A DNA stretch of 64,000 nt. It comes from Accumulibacter phosphatis. Lineage in GTDB: Bacteria; Pseudomonadota; Gammaproteobacteria; Burkholderiales; Rhodocyclaceae. The translations under genes were made by a program, and so were the position numbers. A model generated the notes under the pieces. It searched no databases, was not told where the DNA came from, and worked only from the letters and a program-made list of their open reading frames with translations. Positions 42,537-51,232 of this stretch are shown here, in pieces. The stretch is taken from the NCBI RefSeq assembly GCF_000024165.1, contig NC_013194.1:1550001-1614000 (forward strand), read 5' to 3'. How positions within the stretch are numbered: the first letter of the stretch is position 1; the number at the start of each line of letters is the position of its first letter.

Positions 42537-43733
42537 TCAGCAGGAAACCTTCTTGAACTCGATGCGCTGGTCGAGCGCGTCGGACTCGTTACCCTTGCCC
42601 GTACCCACGACGGCGCGTTGCGAACCATAACCCTTCGCGGACGTGCGCTTGGCCAGCGTTGGCGTTGTCGCCACCAGCTTCTGCCGGATAAACTCGGCGC
42701 GCTGCAGCGACAGGCGCTCGTCCATCTGCTCCGAGGTGCTGCGTCTGGTGTGTCCGGCAACCTCGATGCAGGATGTCTGACGCAAGGACTGCTTGGCGAT
42801 CTCCGACAACCAAAGCGCATAAGGTTGCTGCTCCTGGCTGAAAGCCGTCGCCCCGGGTTTGAAGTCGAAGCGAACGGCCAGTCGGTCGCTCGCCAGGCCC
42901 ATTTCCACCAGTTGGCCGAAGGCCTGCATGGCGGGCTTCTTGCGACCCAGTTTCTGATTGTCGAGATAGATTCCGGCATAGACGCGCGCCTGATTGCCTG
43001 CCGGATTCTTGAGGACCGACTGGTAAAGGGCCAGGGAGTCCTTGTAGTTCTTCGCCTGGTAAGCTTTTTGAGCTTCGCTGATCGTCGATGCGGCGAGCAC
43101 GGCGTCGATATAGGCTGGATTGATCGGGTCGCCGGCCTTGGTTCCCTGACAGGTCTTCACGTATCCCTCGACAGCCGTATCCTTGGCCCAGACCGGCATT
43201 TCGCGGAAGAGCGGCAGCGGCGTCGGATCGAAACCGTCGGGTAGCGAGCGCGCCAGGCCTTTGCTGATGATCTTTCCGGTCTTCAGGTCGGCAAGCGCGA
43301 AGCAGATGCGATAGGCATCGCGTTCGCCGTCCGCCTTGCCCTGCAGGTTGATCGGCGTGAAGGTACCGACCATCAGCAAGGGAAGGGCAGAGACGACGTC
43401 GCTGCTGAAGGGTTTGACATCGACCTGCTGATAGTTCTCTTTCACCAGTTGAACGACCGACTGCTCCATCGCCACCGTCGCTTCGGTCTGCATGCCGCTG
43501 TTTCCGTCCACCAGCGGATCGACGACCATGCTGTACTTTTGATCCTTCGCCAGGTTGGCGTTCGCCAGCAAGTCCTGTGCGGCTTTGCGCACAGCCTGAT
43601 CGTACGGAAGGGCAACCAGCGGTGCTGGTGCCGGCGCTGCCACGGTGGGTTTTTCCTCCGTACTGCTGCAACCGGCGGCGAGAAGGCCGACAGCAAGACA
43701 AGCGCTCACGAAAAGGCGATCGTGGAATGACAT
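42537..43733 (-). CDS. OmpA-domain lipoprotein with TPR-like middle region
   Basis: This is a 398-residue predicted lipoprotein (lipobox LLAAGC, Cys at about residue 22). The N-terminal domain looks like periplasmic CsgG/FlgO/LpoB-type alpha-beta domains (YSMVVDPLVDGNSGMQTEAT). A short TPR-like segment (AYQAKNYKDSLALYQSVL) and an OmpA-like C-terminus (EVAGHTRRSTSEQMDERLSL, then QRAEFIRQKL) follow. It likely links the outer membrane to peptidoglycan and is co-transcribed with the WD40-caspase gene. Confidence 0.83.
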   Translation of the reverse strand: MSFHDRLFVSACLAVGLLAAGCSSTEEKPTVAAPAPAPLVALPYDQAVRKAAQDLLANANLAKDQKYSMVVDPLVDGNSGMQTEATVAMEQSVVQLVKENYQQVDVKPFSSDVVSALPLLMVGTFTPINLQGKADGERDAYRICFALADLKTGKIISKGLARSLPDGFDPTPLPLFREMPVWAKDTAVEGYVKTCQGTKAGDPINPAYIDAVLAASTISEAQKAYQAKNYKDSLALYQSVLKNPAGNQARVYAGIYLDNQKLGRKKPAMQAFGQLVEMGLASDRLAVRFDFKPGATAFSQEQQPYALWLSEIAKQSLRQTSCIEVAGHTRRSTSEQMDERLSLQRAEFIRQKLVATTPTLAKRTSAKGYGSQRAVVGTGKGNESDALDQRIEFKKVSC

Positions 43734-43853
43734 GATTGTTCCCCCTGTTGTTTTTCAATGCTCTTGGACAAGCGATCGCCGGTCGGGTTCGGCGGCGACG
43801 CGCAAACACGCAATGATTCTACCGTGAGCCAGCTCCAGCCTGGCCGGAGTTGC

Positions 43854-44666
43854 TCAGGGCTTGCGATAGATCGTTGGTCGCACAGACGACAGCCGATCGG
43901 TTATGCCGTTCAGCGATTCGGAATGGCCGACGATGAAGTAGCCGCCAGAAAGCAACCGGGGAATGAGATTCGCGACCACCTTGCGCTTGGTTTCCGTGTC
44001 GAAGTAGATCATCACGTTGCGCAGAAAGATGACGTCGAACGAGCCGATCTGAGATGTGAGTGGGCGGGTCAGGTTGACCTGCGCGAAACGAACATGCTGG
44101 CGTATGGCGGGTGCGATAAGGAAACTCCCCCGATGCTCGCCCGTTTCCCTGACACAGTACTTGCGCATGCAAGCGTCCGGAATCCCTTCGTTGCGGTCGA
44201 TCGGGTAGTGACCGGTGCGTGCTTTGGCGAGCACCTGCGTGCTGATGTCGGAACCGAACACCTCCCACGTGACGTTGCTCGGCAGCGTCTCGGCAAGGAC
44301 CATGGCCATGCTGTACGCCTCCTCGCCGCTCGAACTCGCCGCACTCCAGATGCGAAAGTTCTTGCCCTCGCGGCGTTTGCCGAGGATCTCGTCACGCAAG
44401 AAGTCGAAATGTCGACTTTCTCGAAAGAAGTAGGTCTCGTTGGTGGTCAGGAGATCAACCATCGTCTGCAACTCGCCTGGGTGTTGCCCGCTTGAGACCA
44501 GGCGGTAATAGTCGCCGAAGCTACCGAGCCGGTGTTCGCGGAGGCGGCGCTGCAGACGGCCGACGAGAAGCACCTTCTTGGTGTCGGCCAGGCTGATGCC
44601 TGCGATCTCATGGATCAGGCGCTGAAAGAGGGAAAACTCCTGCTCGGTGATCACCGGTGGGTCCAT
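43854..44666 (-). CDS. CheR-family chemotaxis methyltransferase
   Basis: This 270-residue SAM-dependent glutamate methyltransferase of chemoreceptors starts at ATG 44666 (MDPPVITEQEFSLFQRLI). The N-terminal helical CheR domain is followed by the SAM-binding core: TTNETYFFRE, IWSAASSSGEEAYSMAMVLA, FGSDISTQVLAKARTGHY and the FDVIFLRNVMIYFD motif. No che operon surrounds it. It may serve a dedicated Wsp-like or exopolysaccharide-related chemosensory system elsewhere (inference). Confidence 0.92.
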   Translation of the reverse strand: MDPPVITEQEFSLFQRLIHEIAGISLADTKKVLLVGRLQRRLREHRLGSFGDYYRLVSSGQHPGELQTMVDLLTTNETYFFRESRHFDFLRDEILGKRREGKNFRIWSAASSSGEEAYSMAMVLAETLPSNVTWEVFGSDISTQVLAKARTGHYPIDRNEGIPDACMRKYCVRETGEHRGSFLIAPAIRQHVRFAQVNLTRPLTSQIGSFDVIFLRNVMIYFDTETKRKVVANLIPRLLSGGYFIVGHSESLNGITDRLSSVRPTIYRKP

Positions 44667-45163
44667 CGGCGGGCCTCGTCGGGGCGCCAACGATCGGTTT
44701 CGTTGGCTGGGTAAGTGCAGCGGGTCTTGGCGCAAGGCCATGGGGGGAATCGATCGACGGCCGTCATGCTGCGCCAAGGCGGCGTATGGCGCAAGGGCCA
44801 TGCACGTAACGCAGGGCTGAGGGCGAGCGGGAGGAGACAAACAAGCGGACACGACGGCTCGCTGCCGTTAAATCATGTCTGTTGGAGCTTCCGGTGTTGG
44901 TGTTGTTTTGCCGCATCGAACCCGCGAAAGGGGGTGAAGTGTGCGGTTTTTGTCGTGCCCCTGGCTGGGAACGACGTATCCTATCGACGTTCGAGGACGG
45001 TTTCCTGGTGACGACTGCTTGGTAGGGCGCCTGGCGGAGGTGAGTGCCTTGGGTGGCGAGCCGGCCGTCCTAGGCGTCCTTGCCGAGTATCGTGCCGCTG
45101 TCGCAAGGCACGCATCGCCGGTGGGGGCAATGGAAGCCCTTTCGTGGGGCGGGACAATTCCAC

Positions 45164-45169
45164 TATACT
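45164..45169 (+). promoter_or_regulatory. Candidate -10 box TATACT of the exopolysaccharide operon
   Basis: TATACT lies about 90 bases before the first gene of the operon and just before the leader hairpin. The sequence 17 bases upstream (TTCGTG) is a poor -35, so an activator or another sigma factor could be needed. The assignment is tentative. Confidence 0.3.
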
Positions 45170-45179
45170 GTGGCGCGCC

Positions 45180-45230
45180 GCACGATACCCGCTAGGGCAA
45201 TAGCCTGCGGGAGTTGGCTGCAAACCGTGC
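45180..45230 (+). promoter_or_regulatory. Structured leader hairpin of the exopolysaccharide operon
   Basis: A central hairpin CCCGC(T)AGG / CCTGCGGG (45188-45211, 8 base pairs, loop GCAATAG, one bulged T) is enclosed by GCACG / CGTGC (45180-45184 with 45226-45230). The overlapping arms AGCC / GGCT allow an alternative fold. No T-tract follows, so it is not a simple terminator; it could be a protein- or ligand-responsive leader. Confidence 0.4.
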
Positions 45231-45260
45231 CCAAGCTGGTGACCAAAATAGGAGAGAGTT

Positions 45261-45887
45261 ATGCTTACACGCCTGCATGATGCATTCGGCGCCGCGTTCA
45301 ACTGGCTTGTCGTCGGCACCCTTGGGGTGCTTGTGCTCGGATGCGCATCGCATCCGCCGGCACCAGTTTCCGCTGCGTCGCCGGATTATCGGTACATCAT
45401 CGGACCGGGCGATAGTGTCAATATTCTCGTCTGGCGCAACCCGGAGTTGTCGATGAACGTGCCTGTGCGGCCCGATGGGCTGATTGCCGGACCTTTGATC
45501 GAGGATATGCCGGCGATGGGCAAGACGCCGACGGCGCTCGCCCGAGACATGGAAAAAGCGCTCGGCACCTTCATCCGCGATCCGGTGGTGACGGTGATCG
45601 TGACTGCCTTCAGAGGGACCTACAGCGAGCAGATCCGCGTCGTCGGCGAAGCTTCGAAGCCGCAGGCATTGCCCTACTCGCAGAACATGACGCTGCTTGA
45701 CGTAATGATCGCGGTTGGAGGGCTGACCGATTTTGCCGATGGCAACGGGGCCACTTTGCTGCGTGCTGCCGAGGGCAACAAGCAGTATGGCGTGCGCCTG
45801 AGCGACCTGATTCGCCGCGGTGATGTGTCGGCCAACGTGGATGTCAAACCCGGCGACGTCCTGATTATCCCGCAAAGCTGGTTCTGA
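45261..45887 (+). CDS. XrtA-system polysaccharide export lipoprotein (Wza/EpsE-like)
   Basis: This 208-residue outer-membrane lipoprotein has lipobox VLGC (Cys at about residue 30). The polysaccharide export domain starts YRYIIGPGDSVNILVWRNPE, followed by a SLBB-type domain (IRVVGEASKPQALPYSQNMT, LLDVMIAVGGLTDFADGNGA) and ends in VKPGDVLIIPQSWF. It probably forms the periplasmic and outer-membrane export channel with the chain-length protein that follows. AGGAGAG precedes the ATG. First gene of the operon. Confidence 0.92.
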   Translation: MLTRLHDAFGAAFNWLVVGTLGVLVLGCASHPPAPVSAASPDYRYIIGPGDSVNILVWRNPELSMNVPVRPDGLIAGPLIEDMPAMGKTPTALARDMEKALGTFIRDPVVTVIVTAFRGTYSEQIRVVGEASKPQALPYSQNMTLLDVMIAVGGLTDFADGNGATLLRAAEGNKQYGVRLSDLIRRGDVSANVDVKPGDVLIIPQSWF

Positions 45888-45978
45888 TGGGTGTTCTGCC
45901 TGCTTGCCCTGCTCCCGTGCATGGCTGTTGCACTGTGCACGGCGCTCCTGAAACCGATCCCGAGAGAGTCTGAATCCG

Positions 45979-47541
45979 ATGGATGAACTGCTTCGACAAG
46001 CAACAACGATCCTGCGCGGAATGTGGAAACGTCGCTGGCTGGGGATCATAGTTGCCTGGGTAGTCGGCCTGGCCAGCGTCGCGGCGGTTCTCGCCATACC
46101 CGACAAGTATGAGGCGTCGGCGCGTGTTTTCGTCGATACCCAGTCGATTCTCAGGCCACTGATGAGTGGTCTGGTCACTCAGCCCAACGTCGATCAGCAG
46201 GTGATGATGCTGAGCCGGACCCTGATTACCAGACCGAACGTGGAGAAGCTTATCCGGATGGCCGATCTGGACCTCAAGATCACGTCCAAGGCCGATCGGG
46301 AGACCTTGGTCGAAACGCTGATGACTTCGCTCAAGATCCAGAACACGACGCGGGACAACATTTACACGATCACCTATCGGGACACCCAGCCTGACCATGC
46401 AAAACGCGTGGTTCAGTCTCTGGTGTCGATCTTCGTCGAATCCAACCTCGGAGATGCGCGCAAGGATTCGGAGTCGGCCCGCAAGTTCCTCGACGAACAG
46501 ATCAAGGCCTACGAGAAGAAGCTCGAGGAAGCCGAGGCTCGGCTCAAGGAATTCAAGTTGCGTAATCTCGCCTCGCAGAGTTCCGAAGGAAAGGACCATT
46601 TTGCCCGGATGAGTCAAGTCGCCGGCCTGCTTGAACAGAGCCGTCTCGAATTGCGCGAGGCGGAGCACTCGCGCGATTCGCTCAGGCGCCAGCTTGTCGG
46701 CGGCGATGAGCCGTCGCTCTTGCCCGGTGCGGGCCAGGAGGAGATCGCCGGCGTCTCGGTTCCCGAAATCGACAGCCGGATAGATGCCTTGCAGCGCAAT
46801 ATGGATGCCATGTTACAGCGGTTCACCGAAAAGCATCCCGACATCGTCAGCACTCGCCGTCTGATCAAGGAACTCGAGGACAAGAAGCGGGAAGAGATCG
46901 CCGCCCGGCGGAAGGCAGCTGCCACCAACCCCACGTCCTCGACCACGGTCAATCCCGTTCAGCAGCAACTCAAGATCTCGCTATCCGAGACCGAGGCGAG
47001 AGTTGCTGCTCTGCAAACCCGCGTTGCCGAGTATCAGGCTCGTTACGACCGGATGAAAGGGGAGGTCACCTTGGTGCCACAAATCGAGGCCGAGTTTGCG
47101 CAGCTCAATCGCGATTACGACATCAACAAGAAGAACTACGAACAGCTGGTCCAGCGGCGCGAGTCGGCGAGCATGGGGAGCGAGATGGACACCACCGCCG
47201 GGGTGGATTTCCGGCTGATTGATCCGCCGCGGGTTTCGCCGAAGCCGGTAGCACCCAATCGCACGCTCTTCCTGCCGCTGACACTGCTACTTGCCTTGGC
47301 GGCGGGCGTGGCCGTGACGTTTGCCGCCAGTCAGATTCGCCCCGTGTTCTTCGACTCGCGTTCGCTCCGGGATAGCTGTGGCTTGCCCCTTCTGGGGACG
47401 GTGTCCCTGCTCATGGACGATACAACTAAGCGCCGTGAGAGAAAGGATCTGCTGCGGTTTTCAGCGGCTTGCGGCTCGCTCGTCGCGGTCTATGGTGCAG
47501 GGCTTCTCGCTTTGTTTCTACTTTCCGTCCGTACTGCCTGA
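45979..47541 (+). CDS. XrtA-system chain-length determinant protein (Wzz/GNVR type)
   Basis: This is a 520-residue inner-membrane polysaccharide co-polymerase. The first membrane segment (WLGIIVAWVVGLASVAAVLA) is followed by the Wzz domain (YEASARVFVDTQSILRPL), a long periplasmic coiled coil and the GNVR-like end (VPQIEAEFAQLNRDYDINKK, NYEQLVQRRESA). A membrane segment (LPLTLLLALAAGVAVTFAA) and an additional C-terminal one (LVAVYGAGLLALFLLSV) complete it. There is no fused kinase; the kinase is the next gene, 9 bases downstream. Confidence 0.93.
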   Translation: MDELLRQATTILRGMWKRRWLGIIVAWVVGLASVAAVLAIPDKYEASARVFVDTQSILRPLMSGLVTQPNVDQQVMMLSRTLITRPNVEKLIRMADLDLKITSKADRETLVETLMTSLKIQNTTRDNIYTITYRDTQPDHAKRVVQSLVSIFVESNLGDARKDSESARKFLDEQIKAYEKKLEEAEARLKEFKLRNLASQSSEGKDHFARMSQVAGLLEQSRLELREAEHSRDSLRRQLVGGDEPSLLPGAGQEEIAGVSVPEIDSRIDALQRNMDAMLQRFTEKHPDIVSTRRLIKELEDKKREEIAARRKAAATNPTSSTTVNPVQQQLKISLSETEARVAALQTRVAEYQARYDRMKGEVTLVPQIEAEFAQLNRDYDINKKNYEQLVQRRESASMGSEMDTTAGVDFRLIDPPRVSPKPVAPNRTLFLPLTLLLALAAGVAVTFAASQIRPVFFDSRSLRDSCGLPLLGTVSLLMDDTTKRRERKDLLRFSAACGSLVAVYGAGLLALFLLSVRTA

Positions 47542-47550
47542 GGAAAAACG

Positions 47551-48525
47551 ATGAGCCTCATTGAACAAGCGGCGAAGCGTCTGGAACAACTGCGCAAGGC
47601 CGGCGTGGAAGTCTCGGGGTCGGTTGCCGACGCGGCGCCACCACTCGCCGTCCTGGCGGCCGATGCCGCTACCCGCACGACGCCGACTCCGGATGCCGGG
47701 GATCCCGTCGCTGCCAAGCTCCTGGTCGACCTGCCGGCGGCAGAGCCGGCAGTATCCCGGCGCATCGAGCTTGACATGACTGCGCTCGCGGTGGGTGGTC
47801 TGATCACCCCGGACGCGCCGCGGTCGCAGATCGCCGATCAGTATCGCGTGATCAAGCGGCCGCTGATCGCCAATGCGATGGGCAAGGGGGCGGCACCGAT
47901 CAGGCGCGGGAATCTGATCATGGTGACCAGCGCACTTTCCGGCGAGGGCAAGAGTTTCACGGCGATCAATCTCGCCATGAGCATTGCCATGGAACTGGAC
48001 AATACGGTGATGCTGGTGGACGCGGATGTACCGAAACCCTCGGTGCTCAAGATGCTTGGGTTGCCGCCGGCGCGGGGCCTCCTCGACGTGCTGATCGACG
48101 ACTCCGTGGATTTCTCACAGGTACTGATGCGTACCAATGTCGAAAAGCTCAGCCTGTTGCCCAGTGGTACGCAGCACGCGCGGGCGACTGAACTCCTCGC
48201 CAGCGACGCCATGATCGCCCTGCTCGACGAGATGGCGACTCGCTATCCGGATCGGATCATCATTTTCGACTCGCCGCCGCTATTGATGACGACTGAGTCT
48301 CGGGTGCTGGCGACGCACATGGGACAGGTGGTGGTCGTGGTGAAGGCCGAAAGCACGGCGCGTGGCGACGTCAAGCATGCGCTTGCCGCCATCGAATCCT
48401 GCCCCGTAAAGATGATGCTGCTCAATCAGGCGCGTTCGAGTACCCAGGATGGCTATGGCTACGGCTATGGTTACGGGTATGGCTATGGTTACGGGTATGG
48501 CTATGGTTCGTCAGATGGCGCTTGA
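47551..48525 (+). CDS. XrtA-system bacterial tyrosine autokinase with (Gly-Tyr)9 tail
   Basis: This 324-residue BY-kinase has Walker A TSALSGEGKSFTAINLA, Walker A' VMLVDADVPKP and Walker B IIIFDSPPLL. The C-terminal tyrosine cluster, the usual autophosphorylation tail, is nine consecutive Gly-Tyr dipeptides (codons 48451-48504) followed by GSSDGA. Phosphorylation cycles of this tail would control the chain-length protein and polymer length. The tail DNA is a tandem repeat and could change length. A ribosome site (GAGGAAA) precedes the ATG. Confidence 0.93.
   Translation: MSLIEQAAKRLEQLRKAGVEVSGSVADAAPPLAVLAADAATRTTPTPDAGDPVAAKLLVDLPAAEPAVSRRIELDMTALAVGGLITPDAPRSQIADQYRVIKRPLIANAMGKGAAPIRRGNLIMVTSALSGEGKSFTAINLAMSIAMELDNTVMLVDADVPKPSVLKMLGLPPARGLLDVLIDDSVDFSQVLMRTNVEKLSLLPSGTQHARATELLASDAMIALLDEMATRYPDRIIIFDSPPLLMTTESRVLATHMGQVVVVVKAESTARGDVKHALAAIESCPVKMMLLNQARSSTQDGYGYGYGYGYGYGYGYGYGSSDGA
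48463..48504 (+). repeat. 18-base tandem repeat encoding the Gly-Tyr tail
   Basis: The 18-base unit GGCTATGGTTACGGGTAT occurs twice in perfect tandem (48463-48480, 48481-48498) followed by GGCTAT of a third copy. Preceding GGCTAT/GGCTAC codons extend the pattern. Gain or loss of units would alter the number of tyrosines without a frameshift. Confidence 0.9.
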
Positions 48526-48562
48526 GCGCCTGCGTTGCGCCAGAGGCGCTGGGCGCCGCTGG

Positions 48563-50119
48563 ATGAGAGTGGCGAGCGACGCGCGGAGTGGTGGCGTAGG
48601 CAGGGGCGATCGCCGACGACTTGAGGTGTCTGTCTCGTGGTTCGGTTGCGCCTTGATGTGCCTGGCGATTCCTGCGCACGCAGAGAAATGGCAGATCACG
48701 CCGGTCATCGCGGTTAACGAGACGCTCACCAACAACGTCTTCCTGTCGTCGACGGACCCGACGAGCGATCTGGTTACCGCGGTGACCCCCGGTATTTCGA
48801 TCGACGGCAAAGGCGCGCGCGCCAGTCTGCGACTGAACTACGGCCTGACACAGTACCTCTATGCGCACGAGTCCGCGTCGAACAACCGTCAGAATGCGCT
48901 GACGGCGACGGGAACGCTTGAGGCGCTCGAGGACTGGCTGTTCATCGACGCTACGGGGACCATCTCGCAGCAATACCTTTCAGCGTTCGGCAAGGTGGCG
49001 CCGAGTACGGCCAACGTCGATAACAACCGGACTGAGACGTCGAACTACTCGATCTCCCCGTACGTCAAGGGCAGGTTCCTGACATCCACCGAGTATTTTC
49101 TCCGCTACACGGCGTCCACCACGTCCTCCAAGTCGAACCTGGCGTCCGACTTCACGACCAACCAGTGGGTCGGCAGGATCAATGGCCTGACTCGCTTCAG
49201 TGCCGTCACTTGGTCGCTGGATGCCAGCAAAGTGAACACGGACTATGACGTGGGCAGGGACCGCAATGACACGCGCTATGGCGCGACCCTGGCGTACCGT
49301 TTCAACCCGCAGTTACAGGTGTCGCTTATTGGCGGGCGGGAGACGACCAATCTGGTCAGCCTGCAGGACGAGACCCATGGCGATTCGGGCTTTGGTTTGC
49401 TGTGGACGCCGAGCCCGCGCACCAAGCTGGAAGCGACGGCCACCCGGCGTTTCTTTGGCAACGGCTACCAGGTGGGCTTCAGCCACCGCATGCCGCGCTC
49501 GCTGGTGACCTACACGGCCAGCCGGAATGTGTCGTATCAGCCGCAAGGCGTAGGCAATACCGGGCAGGGCAGCAACTACGACGCGTACTACTCGATTATC
49601 GCCGCCAGCAACCCGGGACTGTCTCCGGATGCGATCCGGGCGCAGGTCACTCAGGTTCTGCAAGACCGAGGAGTGCCAGCGGATGGGTCGGTAGTCAATG
49701 GTTTCCTGGCGAACCGTCCCACGCTGCAGGAATACCAGCAAATATCGCTGGCTTTGCTCGGCGTTCGCAACACCGTGACCTTGACCGCGACGGAGAACGA
49801 GCAACAGCCGCTCGGTGTGGTCAGCGGCTTGACCGATGATTTTTCTCTGAACAACCGGATTCGGCAGCGAGGATTTGGCGTCGTCTGGGGACATCAGCTG
49901 ACGGGTTTTTCCTCCCTCTCCTTGTCGCTCAACCAGCAGCAATCCGTCGGCTTTACCGCAGGTTCACCGGATACCAAGACGCAAGGCGCGTACCTGTTGC
50001 TTACCAGTCGTGTCTCACCCAAGACCAACGCCAATATGACAGTTCGTCGGGTGATTTCCGATGGCGTGACCAGCTACAGCGAAAGCGCGCTGACCGGCGG
50101 GCTGTCGCACAGTTTCTGA
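48563..50119 (+). CDS. XrtA-system outer-membrane beta-barrel protein
   Basis: This protein has 518 residues from ATG 48563. After a signal peptide (WFGCALMCLAIPAHA) it has many alternating beta-strands (SLRLNYGLTQYLYAHESASN, and the QLQVSLIGGRETTNLVSL region) and ends in a phenylalanine (GGLSHSF), the usual outer-membrane barrel signature. Similar proteins occur in nearly every exosortase A locus at this position. The start is uncertain: an ATG at 48515 overlaps the kinase gene and none of the candidates has a clear ribosome site. Confidence 0.85.
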   Translation: MRVASDARSGGVGRGDRRRLEVSVSWFGCALMCLAIPAHAEKWQITPVIAVNETLTNNVFLSSTDPTSDLVTAVTPGISIDGKGARASLRLNYGLTQYLYAHESASNNRQNALTATGTLEALEDWLFIDATGTISQQYLSAFGKVAPSTANVDNNRTETSNYSISPYVKGRFLTSTEYFLRYTASTTSSKSNLASDFTTNQWVGRINGLTRFSAVTWSLDASKVNTDYDVGRDRNDTRYGATLAYRFNPQLQVSLIGGRETTNLVSLQDETHGDSGFGLLWTPSPRTKLEATATRRFFGNGYQVGFSHRMPRSLVTYTASRNVSYQPQGVGNTGQGSNYDAYYSIIAASNPGLSPDAIRAQVTQVLQDRGVPADGSVVNGFLANRPTLQEYQQISLALLGVRNTVTLTATENEQQPLGVVSGLTDDFSLNNRIRQRGFGVVWGHQLTGFSSLSLSLNQQQSVGFTAGSPDTKTQGAYLLLTSRVSPKTNANMTVRRVISDGVTSYSESALTGGLSHSF

Positions 50120-50128
50120 TCGGTGCTC

Positions 50129-51220
50129 ATGTACGAGTCCTTCTATGGCTTGACCAGCAAGCCCTTTCAGCTTAATCCCGACCCCTCTTTCTATTTCGCC
50201 AGCAAACAGCACCGGCGGGCGATGGCGTACCTAGAGTATGGCTTGAATCAGAACGAGGGATTCATTGTCGTCACTGGGGAGGTTGGCGCAGGGAAGACGA
50301 CGATCGTACGAGGCCTGTTGAAGGATCTCGATCACGAGAAAGTGGTGGCCGCCCAACTGGTGACCACCCAACTGGATGCCGAGGATACCCTGCGCATGGT
50401 TGCCGCGGCTTTTGGCGTCGGCACCAAGAATGTGGGCAAGTCCGAACTGCTGCTCGCGCTCGAGGCTTTCCTGGTCGATGTCACCCGCCAGGGCAAGCGC
50501 TGTCTGTTGATTGTCGACGAGGCGCAGAATCTGACGGCGCGTGCGGTTGAAGAACTACGCATGCTGTCGAATTTCCAGTTTGGTACCCAGGCGCTGCTGC
50601 AAAGTTTCCTGATTGGTCAGCCGGAATTCCGCAAGATCATGCAGAGTCCGCAGATGCAGCAATTGCGTCAGCGGGTGATTGCCGCTTGCCATATCGGGCC
50701 GATGGATCAGGACGAAACGCAGGCCTACATCGAGCACCGACTGAAGTGCGCCGGGTCGCAGGGTATGCCGCGCTTTGATGCCGGAGCCTTCGAGGCGATC
50801 TTCGAGGCCAGCGGTGGGGTGCCCCGGCGAATCAACTCGCATTGCGATCGCCTTCTCTTGTCGGGCTTCCTGACTGGAAAGACCGACTTCGCGCGGGTCG
50901 ACGTGGAAGAGGTTGCCAGGGAGATCAGGGAGGAGACGCAACCTTCCTCTTCGCAGGCGACGAACAAGACCGGCGACGGCGATCCAGCCACGAACCCGCA
51001 ACTCACGGATAGCGGCGTTCTGGATATTGACCTTTCCCGGCTGGCGATGGACCCGAGCACTGCCGATCAGGCGTCACGCGTGATTGCCGACCTCAGGAAC
51101 GGTCAGGCGGAGCAGCGGATGATACGCATCGAGCGCAGCATGTTCCGCCTCGAACGAAACAATGCAGCCGTTCTTTCGCTGCTTCAGCAGCTGGTGGATG
51201 CGGTTCGCGCAAAACAGTAA
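50129..51220 (+). CDS. XrtA-associated ATPase (ExeA/GspA-like AAA)
   Basis: This 363-residue protein begins MYESFYGLTSKPFQLNPDPS, as in ExeA-type ATPases. Walker A is GEVGAGKTTIVRGLL and Walker B is LLIVDEAQNLTARAVEELRM, followed by the sensor region and winged-helix part, then a C-terminal linker with SLLQQLVDAV. It lacks the peptidoglycan-binding domain of true GspA. Such ATPases are a fixed part of exosortase A loci, but their role is unknown. A GTG at 50123 is an alternative start. Confidence 0.9.
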   Translation: MYESFYGLTSKPFQLNPDPSFYFASKQHRRAMAYLEYGLNQNEGFIVVTGEVGAGKTTIVRGLLKDLDHEKVVAAQLVTTQLDAEDTLRMVAAAFGVGTKNVGKSELLLALEAFLVDVTRQGKRCLLIVDEAQNLTARAVEELRMLSNFQFGTQALLQSFLIGQPEFRKIMQSPQMQQLRQRVIAACHIGPMDQDETQAYIEHRLKCAGSQGMPRFDAGAFEAIFEASGGVPRRINSHCDRLLLSGFLTGKTDFARVDVEEVAREIREETQPSSSQATNKTGDGDPATNPQLTDSGVLDIDLSRLAMDPSTADQASRVIADLRNGQAEQRMIRIERSMFRLERNNAAVLSLLQQLVDAVRAKQ

Positions 51221-51232
51221 AGGAAAGTCGTC

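Larger units (their letters stand above)
44667..45260. other. 594-base region between cheR and the exopolysaccharide operon
   Basis: No convincing gene on either strand. It separates the minus-strand cheR from the plus-strand exopolysaccharide genes and should carry their promoters. The last 100 bases hold a TATACT hexamer and a strong leader hairpin, listed separately; AGGAGAGAG just before 45261 is the ribosome site. Confidence 0.55.

Noticed and set aside
44715..45195. Plus-strand open frames of 85-98 codons upstream of the exopolysaccharide operon
   Set aside because: No ribosome sites with sensible starts, no domain-like sequence and high Cys/Trp/Arg content typical of non-coding frames.
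45213..45231. Sigma-54-like element TTGGC ... GTGCCC
   Set aside because: The GG and GC pairs are one base too far apart for a -24/-12 promoter.
45180..45240. Possible c-di-GMP-I (GEMM) riboswitch before the exopolysaccharide operon
   Set aside because: GGGCAA and GCAAA are present, but the closing helix and third stem with tetraloop receptor are missing and a different, stronger hairpin forms; kept only as an unnamed structured leader.
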